Shown here: piece after piece, positions 46,761-58,387 of the stretch
Numbering within the stretch: position 1 is the stretch's first letter
Layout of the letters: every line of letters starts with the position of its first letter
Assembly (NCBI GenBank): GCA_018806985.1
Contig: JADANN010000311.1
Coordinates: 124,001 to 188,000 of the forward strand
Source: Angiostrongylus vasorum
Taxonomy: Eukaryota; Nematoda; Chromadorea; Rhabditida; Metastrongylidae
DNA length: 64,000 nucleotides
Reading direction: 5' to 3'
Position numbers and translations under genes: made by a program
The notes under the pieces: generated by a model
The model's database searches: none
What the model was told of the DNA's origin: nothing
What the model saw: the letters and a program-made list of their open reading frames with translations, nothing else

Positions 46761-47935
46761 GTAAGTGAGTACAGAATACGAGCCTGTCCTAGAGTGAGCC
46801 CAGAAAGATTCCAATTCGTTCATAATTCCTTCATCATTTGACGCCAACGACGTTCCTTAAGTGAGTCTGATTTCCATTCATCACTAGCATATTCATCTAA
46901 AAAATTCAAAAAAACGCTGAACGACAAGTAAGCGAAACACTACTTTGAGCTACCTTTGAGTAGTTTACATCATTTGCTTCGCATATTCAGAACTTCTGTA
47001 GCTCCTACCTTTAACGGGTGCCTCAGCGGACTCATAATATCATCGAGTGACTGTTGAGATCGCCGCGGTTGCGCCGACAACCAAGTCTTTTCACTAAATA
47101 GATGTGAACCTTTTTTGTGAATGAGGAAGAAACATCCATGACATTACTAAAAAGATGACAAGAACACAAAAAACAGAAAGACGAAAGAAAGAATCAGAAG
47201 TCACCTCCATTTATCAGCTAATCAGTTGAAGTGTGCCAGAGCTTGCCGTACGCCATTTGAATCAGCCAGCTCACCTGCAGCGACAGCAAGCCTGTAGGCA
47301 TCTATTGCACCCACATCGTTTCGCGGGATAAAAAATTCGCCACACTTTCGCCTCTAGTGGTGTGTCGCAGAAGTGATTGCATACGACGGTGTACACATCT
47401 GTCCGGTATAATGAGTTGCGGTGGCCTACCTATGTATCCAGTTACCGTTTTTCTCCTCCTAAACAAGCTTGCGGCCAATCGATCGACCTCCAAGGCAGGG
47501 GCGTAGAAATGTTGTGTAGTTAATGAAGAGAACATTGCTACTTTCTCTCGCTTCCAGAGCACAGGAAATGTTGGAGTTAGTGATGAGAACATTGGTACCT
47601 GAACCTCTTCAACCATTCATTATATTAACCCAATAAAAATTATGTAACGTGGAACAGTCAAAAAGGCATTGAAAATGAAAGCAACAACTATGAGATGGTT
47701 CTCGATTTGCTTAGAACTCGTTATTCAAGTAACTTTTGATCGAGCTACACCGTCTTAAGATGCATTGGCTAAAGACGTCATTCGATAGACCTATTTACCA
47801 CGTTCAATATAGTCAATTCTAAAAGATCACCGAAATTCACTACACACATCTCCCAGATGGGCAATAATGAACACTAACTAACATGATCATTTTTTATCAT
47901 TACGAGACGTATGATAGTTGAAATAAGCTAAAAGG
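46760..47935. other. No recognised feature; expected place of dynein tail exons
   Basis: The N-terminal tail of dynein would lie here or further right on the minus strand. Tail sequence is poorly conserved and I could not assign an exon. The 104-codon frame 47302-47616 (minus) has an internal duplicated FSSLT block and no known domain. Confidence 0.3.
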
Positions 47936-48195
47936 GTAAATCTCTCGGCGTTGATCAATCCTTGAAGGATGCGCCATGCATTCGACCTCATTGAGCACCG
48001 CTATATGTGTGAATGCATATCTGGCCTCATAATGACTCGCGTTAGCCTACCGATGCAACGAGCCAGTGCTGTTATCCTCCTAGACAAGTCTTGTAGCAAT
48101 TTGGCTATCCGGGAGGCATAGAAGACTTGGTGAGCTTGGGCCACAGGATCGAAGCCATGTATATTGCAGGTCGGCACTAAACACTATGCCACAGC
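47935..48195 (-). repeat. tRNA-derived SINE-like element (family 1)
   Basis: CGGCGTTGATCAATCCTTGA, CATGCATTCGACCTCATTGA, GAATGCATATCTGGCCT, ACCGATGCAACGAGCC and CCTAGACAAGTCTTGTAGCA. The tRNA-like head is poorly kept at the right end. Confidence 0.65.
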
Positions 48196-48349
48196 TTCAG
48201 CTTGCCTTATTCGTATACCACGCTTCACATGGTGTCTCTCCATGAACGCCATACTTTTCTAATAAATCCTTTTTTCGTCTGTTTGTTTTATATATTGGGA
48301 AAAAAGCATCTTTATTTCTTCTATATCTTGGACCCTAAGGTGTAATACC

Positions 48350-48714
48350 TCTCAACGGTTTACCGCCTCATCGTGAGTGGGAGATGTTCCTCGGTGTTGC
48401 GAAGCGATGTACAGCGGTGGAATCATCCTCTGAAAGGGTCTCCTAAGCACAAAAAGAAGTCCAGAGTTTCCATCAGGAAACTCAGCTGATTAATGCCAGG
48501 ATCTAACACCGTCGTGATATCAGACTAGTCACATGGTAGCAAATCTCCATCTGGTCCACAACGGCAGCGACTGGCTTTGGTGGCGCCGACCTGAAGCAGA
48601 ACTTGGCCTGGCTGACCTCGGGGCTGCAGCGAACCACAGCGGCTAAACCAGCTAAACTCCGAAAACATGGAAATTTTGCTGGGGGCCCGCACAACTAATG
48701 AGGGCGTGCCTTCC
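48350..48714 (+). repeat. Dispersed repeat family 3, abutting copy B
   Basis: Ends GTGCCTTCC exactly where the 9.6-kb copy B begins (48715). The same 3-prime end type (GGAGTGTCATCC) terminates the 46.4-kb copy. The flush contact suggests a recombination or insertion boundary. Confidence 0.7.
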
Positions 48715-48829
48715 AACTATCCAAGTAAGTAGTAACAGCACCATTTTGCTCAATCCAAACATAAAAATCAGCGCTTTTGCTAGAGTAAAGAGTAGGGGAG
48801 TTGTTTAGTGGGATTTTTGCTTTTGGAAA

Positions 48830-50875
48830 TTTTTTATTATTTTATCACTAAACATTCGCCCATTTCCCCTTTGTTAGGTCTTCCCAGAAACTAATGAGGG
48901 ATTTCAATCTAAATTTTTGAAGTCCCATGACCTCAGAATAAACTTCATTAACCGATATAAAACCGTTAAAACTACACATTTTTGCCAACGAGAGATGGTT
49001 TTACTTATTCGGACTTTTCGAAACTCTGATGTCTTGAGGGCAGTGAAGCCGATAGAGGTTCGTAGCTCAACTCCCTTAAATTTCGTAGCATCAATCGCAC
49101 GACCGGTCGACGCGCGTTATTGTGGAAAGTGTCGGTCAACAACTCCCTTAAATTTCGTAGCATCAATCGCACGACCGGTCGACGCGCGTTATTGTGGAAA
49201 GTGTCGGTCAACTACTGTTGACCAATGAGGTGCAGAGTCGACGAATTTTTCATAGATTTCGACCTATTCGACATATTTACCTGCTGTCACCCTTACAATA
49301 GGATTAATGAAGCCGTGATGGATTAAATGAGCAACAAACCACCAAACGGAGAGCATGCTTTTTATTACGCTAATTAAGGCTATGGAAACTGCCAAGAAGC
49401 GTCTTCACGGTCCAATCACTGAGTCGATCGTCGCTGCTTTTCGTGGAGGATCTGTTTCTCGTCTGCGCCACAAACGGACAGTGAACGCGTCGTCCTGGTT
49501 GAAGAAGCGCTGCGGAAGCCTCAAAACAGTGAGTTCCCAGATCGCCGTTCAATCCGTGTGGCACTTTTTTTGTCTTTGGACGATCCAAAACAGTTGAGAT
49601 AGCTACATCGAGTTCAAGCTCTCAAGCAAGTTTGCAAGTATTTGTTTACGAGAAAGCCTTCTGTTCATCCTCGTCGGTAATAGAAGGACGTCCGTGACCC
49701 TACGGAATTTCGAAGTCGATTTCAACACGCGTTCGTTAACATATGGTGAAGTAATAGAATTGGCTTGCTCGAAAATGCTGTTTTGAAATGCAACTAAAAC
49801 TTATCAGCAACCGTTCAATTACAGAGAAAGAAAATGCATGGAATGAGCGGACTGTGGCTAAAACATGTAAGAAAAGTGGTAAAAGAAAACTTAGATTCGA
49901 CGTTAATTTTGGTAATTCTAATACTTCACACAACTGATAATACACTATATAAGTGGATAATGGTTATTTCACAAGAAATGCTGGACGCTTTCGCACGTGA
50001 CTTGGAAGGGAACGAGATCTACTTCTCTCTGTGACTTGTTCTATAAATACCTTGCAACATTCGCTCACATGTAAAATGGTCTTAATATTTAAAGTATTGC
50101 AGGTTCTATTCCCCTAGTCGGTCGTGTATTCCGGTTATTTATCCAGTGGTTCTTTTCGTAAACATTCCGTTCATTAAATTTAAAGCGACCACAAGAAGAG
50201 CAAAACGTTCCTTATTTTGTGTTTTATCTGCAGACAAACATGTCCCGAAGTGGCACAAAACCAAATGAATGAATAGCTTTAAAATCTCACTTAGAACTGA
50301 CAAAGTCGTGCAAAGACGTCTTCAGCAATCGGTCTGCTGTGTTCACCTTATATCTGTCCTATAAATTATCTTCAATATTTCTTTAGCGGGCTATTGCGTT
50401 TTATGGTTTCCATCCTTATCGTTCAATCACATAGATTCGTAAAGAAACCTCATTTGAGCGACGAGAAGAAAAGAGTCAACAGGAAAGAAAAAAGAGTATG
50501 CAGAGGGGCGGAAGTGAAAATGAAAGTCAGGTAATTCCTAAATAATTTTTATTTCAGGCACCATTACTATTTTCAAGCTACAGTAACAAAATAAAGGGCG
50601 ATAATACTTCAACAATTATGCATTTCATGCACGTATTTGGTGTAATTCAAGTTTGATAAGAAAGCCAAACAATGGCTTTTAGTCCCGCTCTTGGTTTACA
50701 TGAAGCACCTCATTTGCAACAACGATGACTGAAATGGATTCTTAAAGATGGTATACAATACCATATACGATAATGTTTTAAGGTTACTGCATATGTTTCG
50801 AATTCCTTTGATATGGTAGTGGTCAAAGAAGGTGAAGTACTTTCAACTCGCTTTTTTATTACAGCTCTAGATAGC
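48830..50875 (+). repeat. Repeat E, copy 3 (inside copy B)
   Basis: Third copy of repeat E with the hairpin at 49206-49223. It contains the 73-bp tandem duplication that the other two copies lack. Confidence 0.8.
49068..49212 (+). repeat. 73-bp tandem duplication unique to copy B
   Basis: CAACTCCCTTAAATTTCGTA through GTGGAAAGTGTCGGTCAA occurs twice head to tail. In copy A (near 11850-11920) and in 6095-6165 it is present once. The second unit ends in the GGTCAAC/GTTGACC hairpin. Confidence 0.9.
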
Positions 50876-51133
50876 ATCGGCTTCTAGAAGTACTGTGGTG
50901 CTTTATCATTATCCAACTACTCCAGTCACTGAGACGACCGGCACCATTGGCTGCAGAGATCTACTTCTTGCCGAATGCAAAAATGTGTTAGAGAAACGGG
51001 ACTTTCCAGTTGTGAAGATGAAGCGCCGATGACATCTCAGAATGACGATCCTCTTGATTTCTATTAATTTTGTACAGCACCCATTTACTGGGCTTCTTAG
51101 CCTTTCCATTTTCCTTAAAATGCTCTGAAACAT

Positions 51134-51640
51134 AACCACAATGATGCTGAGATATTTCCAAGGCCCAGATCGCAAAACAATTTCGAACCAGCGATTACCC
51201 CATCCGAGGGTTCACGTGTAACCTACTGCACTACCGAGGCCCTCTTTACCTTTTCTCGTCCAGCATTTTACCATAGCATTGCTATCAGCGATAACACGTC
51301 AGCAGGAATGATCTGTGGACTACAAGTCGGCATCTACCTCACTTAAATTGAAGTTCCAGTCGAAATCACAGTCTTTAACTTTTTGCTTTACTGCCTATTA
51401 ATTTCCACAGCAGGAATTCACGCAAAATAAAACCCAGTGTTCTGCAGATCATTCCAGTTAACTAGTGATCGCTGATAGCACCGTTAATTTAAAAAGTGAC
51501 TGAGAGAAAGGAAAAGTAAGTGCCTCAGTGGTGCAGTGGGTAGTTAGCTCCCGGAATGGGCATTCACTCGCAGCTTCCAATCCGGACTAGAGGAAGAGTT
51601 TTGCAAATATCTCATCATCGTTGTGTTTGTATTTTGCGCA
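51134..51640 (+). repeat. Dispersed repeat family 2 with tRNA-like head (copy B)
   Basis: Counterpart of 13845-14340 with the same two pieces and the same TGGTGCAGTGGGTAGTTAG block near 51530. Confidence 0.6.
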
Positions 51641-51984
51641 ATACCCTACTATACCACGGATCTCAATCATATGACGGGTCGTGATCTGGTTATTAGCGAT
51701 GCTACGTGGCGCGTCCCCAGGTGGCGAATAGGGGGGTGAGTCGCGGAGCAAAAGCGACATTTGCTTCCCTGAGACGCAGGTGGATCCAGATAAACTCACT
51801 GTTTCCGCTGCGCCGATTTGGTACATACTTTCTCTATTTACGAGGCATATTAATGCATGCCTGTGTGGGTGCGTTGTAGTTTATGCGGATTGTATTCAAC
51901 GAATCAATTCTGCCAAAAGCCAGGCGGTTAGGATTCGCCTCAGACAATACGCTCCATGTGCACTCTGAGAAAGACAGACAAGCT

Positions 51985-54850
51985 ACCCATGAGTATACCC
52001 AGCCCCCCCTTTCAGAGCCCAGCAAGCTATACGTGGATCTCAGAAAGTTAAACACAGAAATGGGCCTCATTCCCCTCACTCCGAAACAGCTCCCGAATCT
52101 GCAGCGTTGGGTAGGACAAGTACGGAGAGGCTGCTAAAATATCACAGCCATTCTAAGCTGCCTGAATCGCCAACGCACGTACACTTGCATCCCAGTCCTC
52201 ATTTATAGGGAGCGACCTCATAGAACTGGCAGAGACGAGACGACGCCGTGCATTCAACACCTTCTATGACACTTGAAAACAACTGTTCATCGGAACATGC
52301 TCCGGTAGAGCAGCCCGCGGCGCTGGCGTTCTTGTCAACACAAGTTTTACTAGAAACATCGATTCATTCGAATAACTAACAACGCAAATCGGCCTTCTAC
52401 ATCAAGCTATGACAAAGAACAAGGCGAAACGTTCTATCTGGACTAGGTGAAGTTATATGGAGAAGACCATACATCCTTCAATCTCATAATAGGAGATTTT
52501 AACGCTAAGACTGCACCCAGAAGAACCCCTGACGAACATCACATTAGGGCAAACGGATTAGAGTGCAAAGTGATCGGCCATCTGGATTTAGAGTGACCAC
52601 TAAGACCATCCATGGTAACTCGCATTTCCAAAAGCCCCACACTCAACGGCAGAAGTGAGAGTCTCCCAATGGTTGGCACAACGAAATAGACCTCATCATA
52701 GTAAATAGAAAGTTTTGTTTAACCATTGTCGTTGTTTTCCAAAAAATTCTACACAGGATAGAATCAACGACTCCTTCTTGCAGAGTTAAATTTCTCGTGG
52801 AAAGGAGAAAAAAGTTGCTAAATTCAAAAAACGAAGTCTCAGAGCCGCCATAGACTGGAACTTATTCAGTCCATTAGTAGGCTATTGGAACTATACCGTT
52901 ATTGACAACATCGACGAAGAACACGACCAGCGCTCCTTAAACATCTTCAAGCTAGCGCTATAAAAAACTGAGAGTTCGAAAGTCGCCAAGGGAAGTCTGT
53001 CTGCAAAAAACACTCAAGCTCATACACCAACTTGTATCACACGAGCCACAAGCAACCCTTTCTTACTTTAGAACTAGAAAAACGGGGCAGAAAGGCAATA
53101 AAAGAAAATTTAAAGGACAGAATAGCAGCAGTCACGGTCGACGCTGCAGAAGCGGAAAAACCACTCGCAAAGCTCACCGAAGCTTCCACACAAAACCAAA
53201 GCAACTGCACTCCGACTCTCGGACAGAACAGTTACAGCTTATAGAAAGGCAATGGAGGAAATCGATTACTGCTCAGATTTCTTCAATAGGCACGTCCTAC
53301 TGCCTTCATATGATATGAAGAAGGATGGATATGTCGTATCACAGGTTCTCCCTTTCGATACAGCACCAGGTCCGGAAAAGATGAGGTCTGAACACCTAAG
53401 GAAAATTCCGCCCTCCTCGCAAACACACCAATTCCGCTCTTCACACGTTACCTTTCCGAATGAAAGGTCCCTACTCAATGGAAAGCCACCGTTACTGTGC
53501 CATTGTTCAGCAAGCGTGACCTACACGATATCGGCAACTACCGCCCAATCTCTCTGTCGTCTACAAACTTAGCACTCGAGTTTTCCAAAAAGGTTTGATA
53601 GAACACTGGACGAAGGGCAGCCGCGCGAGCAAGGAGGGTTTCGAAAACGATTCAGTACGATGGACCACGTTCATACGATAACAAGATTCATTGAAGTGTC
53701 GCGAGGGTAGTTTCACTTCCATCGATTTAAAGAAGGTCTTTGACCCAACTGAGATAGAAGCAGTCATGGAAGCCCTCGATAGTTAGGGAGTCCTTACTCC
53801 GTGCATAAACATTCTTCGTGGGCTGTACAAAGATTTGGCAACCAAGATATCAGCATTCTACAACGATATTGACATCGACGTCAAAAGAGGAGGGGGTTAA
53901 GCAAGGCGGTACCATTTCGCCAAAATTATTCATCGCCAGCCTCGAGAACGTCATGCGAACATTGGAGAGGGATGACATGGGAGTGAAAATCGATGGTCGG
54001 CAATTACCCTATTTTTACTTTGCTGCTGACATCGACATCTGTTCTTACAACACCAAATATTGGCCAAGTGGAACTAATGCTTGCCAATTTTGATAAAGCT
54101 TTTGGAAAGATTGGTCTTCTATCAAATCTCACAAAAACGATATTCATGAGCAACGGATTAGTTTCATATGCCTCATACACGCTCAAAGGAACGAATATCT
54201 CCGCATGCTCCAGTTATATCTTGGTCGGGAAATCAAAATGATGAAGGATTTCGCTCTAGACTTGAGCAGAATGAAACGAGCGCCTTGGAGAGCTTCCAAG
54301 AGCGTCGAAGATGTAGTGAAGAGAGCAAAGAACATCCCACTCCGTGACCATCTTTTTCGACTCAACGGTACTTCCTGCCCTAATGTATGCGTCAGAAACC
54401 TGGTCACTGCGTAAGCGGGATGAAAGATCACTCAGCGTTATTGAAGGTGCAATCGAGAGCACGGTGCTAGAAGTATCGCGTCTCACACAGTAAGGAAAGG
54501 TTCCGTAGCTCCGACTTAAGTCAACGATAAAAAAATTAAAGATGCCGTTCTGTACGCCAAAGAGTCGAAGATAAGGTGACTGGACACCTAGCGCGTATGA
54601 ATGACAACTATTGGACAAGAGCCGTTAGTGACTACATTTCTCGGGATGTCAAACGTACTGCAGGAAGACCACCGGCCCGATGCTGAGACCTCTTCACGAA
54701 AACCATAGATGAAAGATATAATGCTCAACGAGTCCCTAGAACGAGCAAAACCCACTACGCTACTCCTGCACTCAACAGGGGGAAAATGGAACATTTACTG
54801 GCGCCCGCTTAAGTTAGTCGGCAATCAACGGGACTATATGTGATGGAGGT
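51985..54850 (+). pseudogene. RTE-clade retrotransposon, broken (copy B)
   Basis: Same broken element as 14695-17575, with the same stops, the same FAAD in place of FADD (near 54020) and the same end near 54845. A premature TAG appears in the SQGVLT block (near 53784), where copy A keeps CAG. Shared lesions show that the element was already dead before the duplication. Confidence 0.9.
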
Positions 54851-54969
54851 GATACTCTCCATTAGAAGACTCTCAAGTCCAGGGCTCAGAACTCCGATAT
54901 TTTGGGATACCATCGATGGTCTTCTCTTTATGATAAAGTTACACAACCACTCTACTTGTCTCTTACTTT

Positions 54970-55514
54970 CTAATCCATGTCCCAAATATGACGTTCCTCA
55001 GACGTTCTTCTGACTCCAATCTTGGCGTTAAAATCTCTAATTATGAAACTAAAGAACACACGTTCTTCTCTGTGGAACATCGTCATCTTCATAGAGAACG
55101 ATTCGACTTCATCTTCGTCGTAACGTGATTTCTGTGCGTAGACGACGAAAATTGTCAAAGCCAGTCTCTTTGAATGCATTAATCCAGATCGCTTCAATTG
55201 TAAGCGTCCGATTCAGGTCGTTCGTTTTTCGATTTAATGGATGACCAAACTCTTGTTGATGAGAACGCGAACCTCGCAGACTCGTCTATTTTCGCTTATA
55301 TCGAGGAACAGTTCTTCTCAGGTATCATAGACGGTGTTGAATAAGTGGTGTCTTCTCGTCTCGGCAGTCCCGTGACGTCGTAACTTTTCCTTCTTTCCTG
55401 CTCGATTAAGTCCTCTAGTGAGGAATCAGATGCAAGTGAGCGCGCACTGTAGGTACAGATTCTCGTCTTAGCCCTGTGCCATTTCGACAGCCTCACCATA
55501 GTCATGCTCCCCAC
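54970..55514 (-). pseudogene. Inverted RTE endonuclease fragment (copy B)
   Basis: Counterpart of 17685-18225: ICTYSARSLASDSSLEDL, ALTIFVVYAQKSRYDEDEVE and [15 protein letters not shown] on the minus strand, with the same breaks. Confidence 0.85.
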
Positions 55515-58387
55515 TACTGCCTTATCTGCGATCTTCCTAGGTCAGAGGAATAAGGCCTACTTATTTTGCTACATTTAACGTTTGATACGCACATATAGCT
55601 TTAGACGTGACAGTGGGGATGGTGTTAGATATACTTATGGATAGCTTGTCAGTCTTTGTCAGAGTTTACGAGGAAGCTTATTTGTTGGAGGCGACTCCTT
55701 ACCGCCTCCTACATGCTTCTGTGTCTGTTGACTGCACGCTCTTGGCCGAATTAACTCGAAGAATACAACCCACATAAACGAGAACACACCAACACGCACG
55801 TCCACTCTCTTCGTAAATACGAAAGATATGTGCTTAAATCGGCTCACCAGAAAAGAGTGTCATTCTCTGAATCCAAGTACGTCTCACGGACCCACAAGAT
55901 CGCCTTTAGTCTGCGTCTTACCCCTATCCGCCAGCTGTGGTCGCGCAACCCACACTTGCGACTAACTGGTTAGTGATTCTTGTGGTATATTTCCGTGCTA
56001 CTTTCACATGCTAAGATCACTTCCTTTGATAGAATTATGTGAAAGTATTCCAATAATAATAAATGTCAACAGAAAAGCAGAAAAAAAAGCGGAGCTTACA
56101 AATTGAACGAGGGAATTAGGAGCGATAAGAAAGAAGGCAAACGAGCTCAAAAAATTGGGATTAGGGCAAAGAACGACGCAGACGAGAAAAAAACAGCAAG
56201 ATGAGAGTGACATGGCCAAGGCAATTAGTTTTCTAGTGTGGACGATTGATTAATGTTCTCACTACCCAGAATATTTAAAGTAACCAAGTTTCAAAGTTGC
56301 ACACAATAGCCTTTAGAGGGGTCAAATTTAAAAGGAACATGTGTTAACAGCTTTTACTGAGGAAAACGGGCCAATAGTTATCTATTTTTTAGGCTACTGG
56401 GAGACAGAAATGATGGTTTAAAATACATGCCTGGAGGTTTTTTTCTCATGGGGATCCACTTTTAGTTCAACAATTATTTATTTGTTTACTAGATTAAAAG
56501 AAAAGTATTTCAAGATTTTAAAAAATCTCTGCGTTTATCGGACAATGACTAATATTCTCCACATCATTATTGGCTCATGAAAGGTGAGGGACCTGGCGAG
56601 TGCAGAAGTGCCGCGGTGCAGCAGCAAATTCATTCACAAGCAGTTTGCGAAACCTAGGAAGAGGTTGATATTTCCGTTCGGAAAAGGAGACCATTAAACA
56701 ACTCTAGCGCGCGATGGATAGGAAAGGAAACTTCACTGCTGCGTATTACTCGAGGATTGATTGGACTATAGTATGTATTTGTAGAAAACCTGCAATTGTA
56801 TTCATAACATACTTAGATCGCTCGTCATCACATACATTGCAAGTCCTTCACATCTACCATTTCTGTTGTTGTAAGGGAGAACTGCGTCGCCTTGTCCTTC
56901 ACATCTGCTTGTGTCGTTGTAAGGGAGAACTGCGTTGTCTTTCAGCTCGGCAGCGGCATCTGTCGTCTTCTTTCCTCATTGAAGTGTTTAGTGTTATTTG
57001 TGCCTGATTTCTATTAGCAACTGAAGACAATTGTGCAAGAGCATTCTCAAACTTCCAACAGAGCAGCCGCCAGCTCTTGTGATTTTAAAGAAAGGCTGCA
57101 GTCTTATTACTCGGGTATTACCAAGATGGGAGCGACTTCTGTGAATTCTAGGAATAGTCGTCCGACTGCGACAGAACCATGTAACAGGCCGAGTTCCAGC
57201 CTTTAATTTAACCACCACAATTATCTATCACAAATTTCCTTCACTTTTCCAGCTTCTGAACATCAATTGCCTGGAGCTCTTGGGGTATTTCCATGGAGTT
57301 CTGGCAACGGAAAAATGTGGAACTTGTTCCCGTGGAGGTCACGTATCAGGATTTGGTATGCGACAATTCTCCGATAAGCAACCTTAGGCGTGAATATGCT
57401 TGACACACACAAATAATTCCAGGAAGAACCATGCTGAGCCTACAGTTTGAGGAAAGAAGACAAAGAATCCTCAGCTACAGCCACACCTATACAAGTATCC
57501 GATCACTTCCCTGGATTACCACAAAACAATATAATTAGCAAGATATTTGAACCCGCACGACAAGTGAGGATCTGTGTTGCAAGCACTTAGACACCTAACT
57601 AAAATGTGACGTCGTTCAAAAACAGCATTTTTGAATGGCGTTTCGGATGAGAAGATCGCTGATGATACTCATATGTGCTATCTTTTTGTTGCCACTCATA
57701 TGGCTCGGTGCCTAAACCACAAAACTTTCCGACCAACTCACCGTTTTCTTCAACACTTTTGGACTTTAATAGGAGAGTGTGAAAGGAAAGTACAGTAATG
57801 TAGAAACTTAGACATCGTTACAATTCGCCACGATGACGCAAGTCATTTTTAGAAATTCTTACAGTTAAATTATCAACGAAATGTGTGTTACATTGCGACT
57901 TTCTGGGCTTCAAAACAGAAGAAGTGGGAAAACAAATGCCCGGATATTTTTTTAATAGCAGATGTCATATTCGAAAAGTGGAACTCAGTCATTAGTGAGT
58001 GATAAAAAAAGACGAAGGAAATAGCGCAATAAACCGTAATATGCTTTGAGAGCGCTTCTGTCGTTGATCATTCTCTCCGGTAAATGTGCAATGATTAGAG
58101 CTTCATTGGACGTCGTAGAGGTGATCTGGATGCATATTTAGTTTATGCAAAATGACATAAAGTGGCCTGACGATGCTCCAAGTTAGTGTTTTACCCACAC
58201 AGATAACCCTAGCTTCAATGCGTCGACCCAAGAGAGATGAAAGGTTTGTTTCGCATGGGACGCTGTGTCAAAGCATCTACTATGTGTAGTTTGCAGGGCA
58301 CCTCTAACTACTGCGTTAAACGTACTGCATTTCCTCACGGAACTCTAGTCAAACAATATCGTGATGTCTGCAAATGAAGGAGATATA

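Larger units (their letters stand above)
48715..58387 (+). repeat. Large direct repeat, copy B (9.67 kb)
   Basis: Near-identical partner of 11499-21108. Differences seen by eye are rare substitutions, homopolymer-length changes and a 73-bp tandem duplication at 49068-49212. It ends at GAAGGAGATATA, then continues into a different sequence from copy A. Because the two copies are so similar they are young, or recently homogenised, or an assembly duplicate. Confidence 0.9.
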
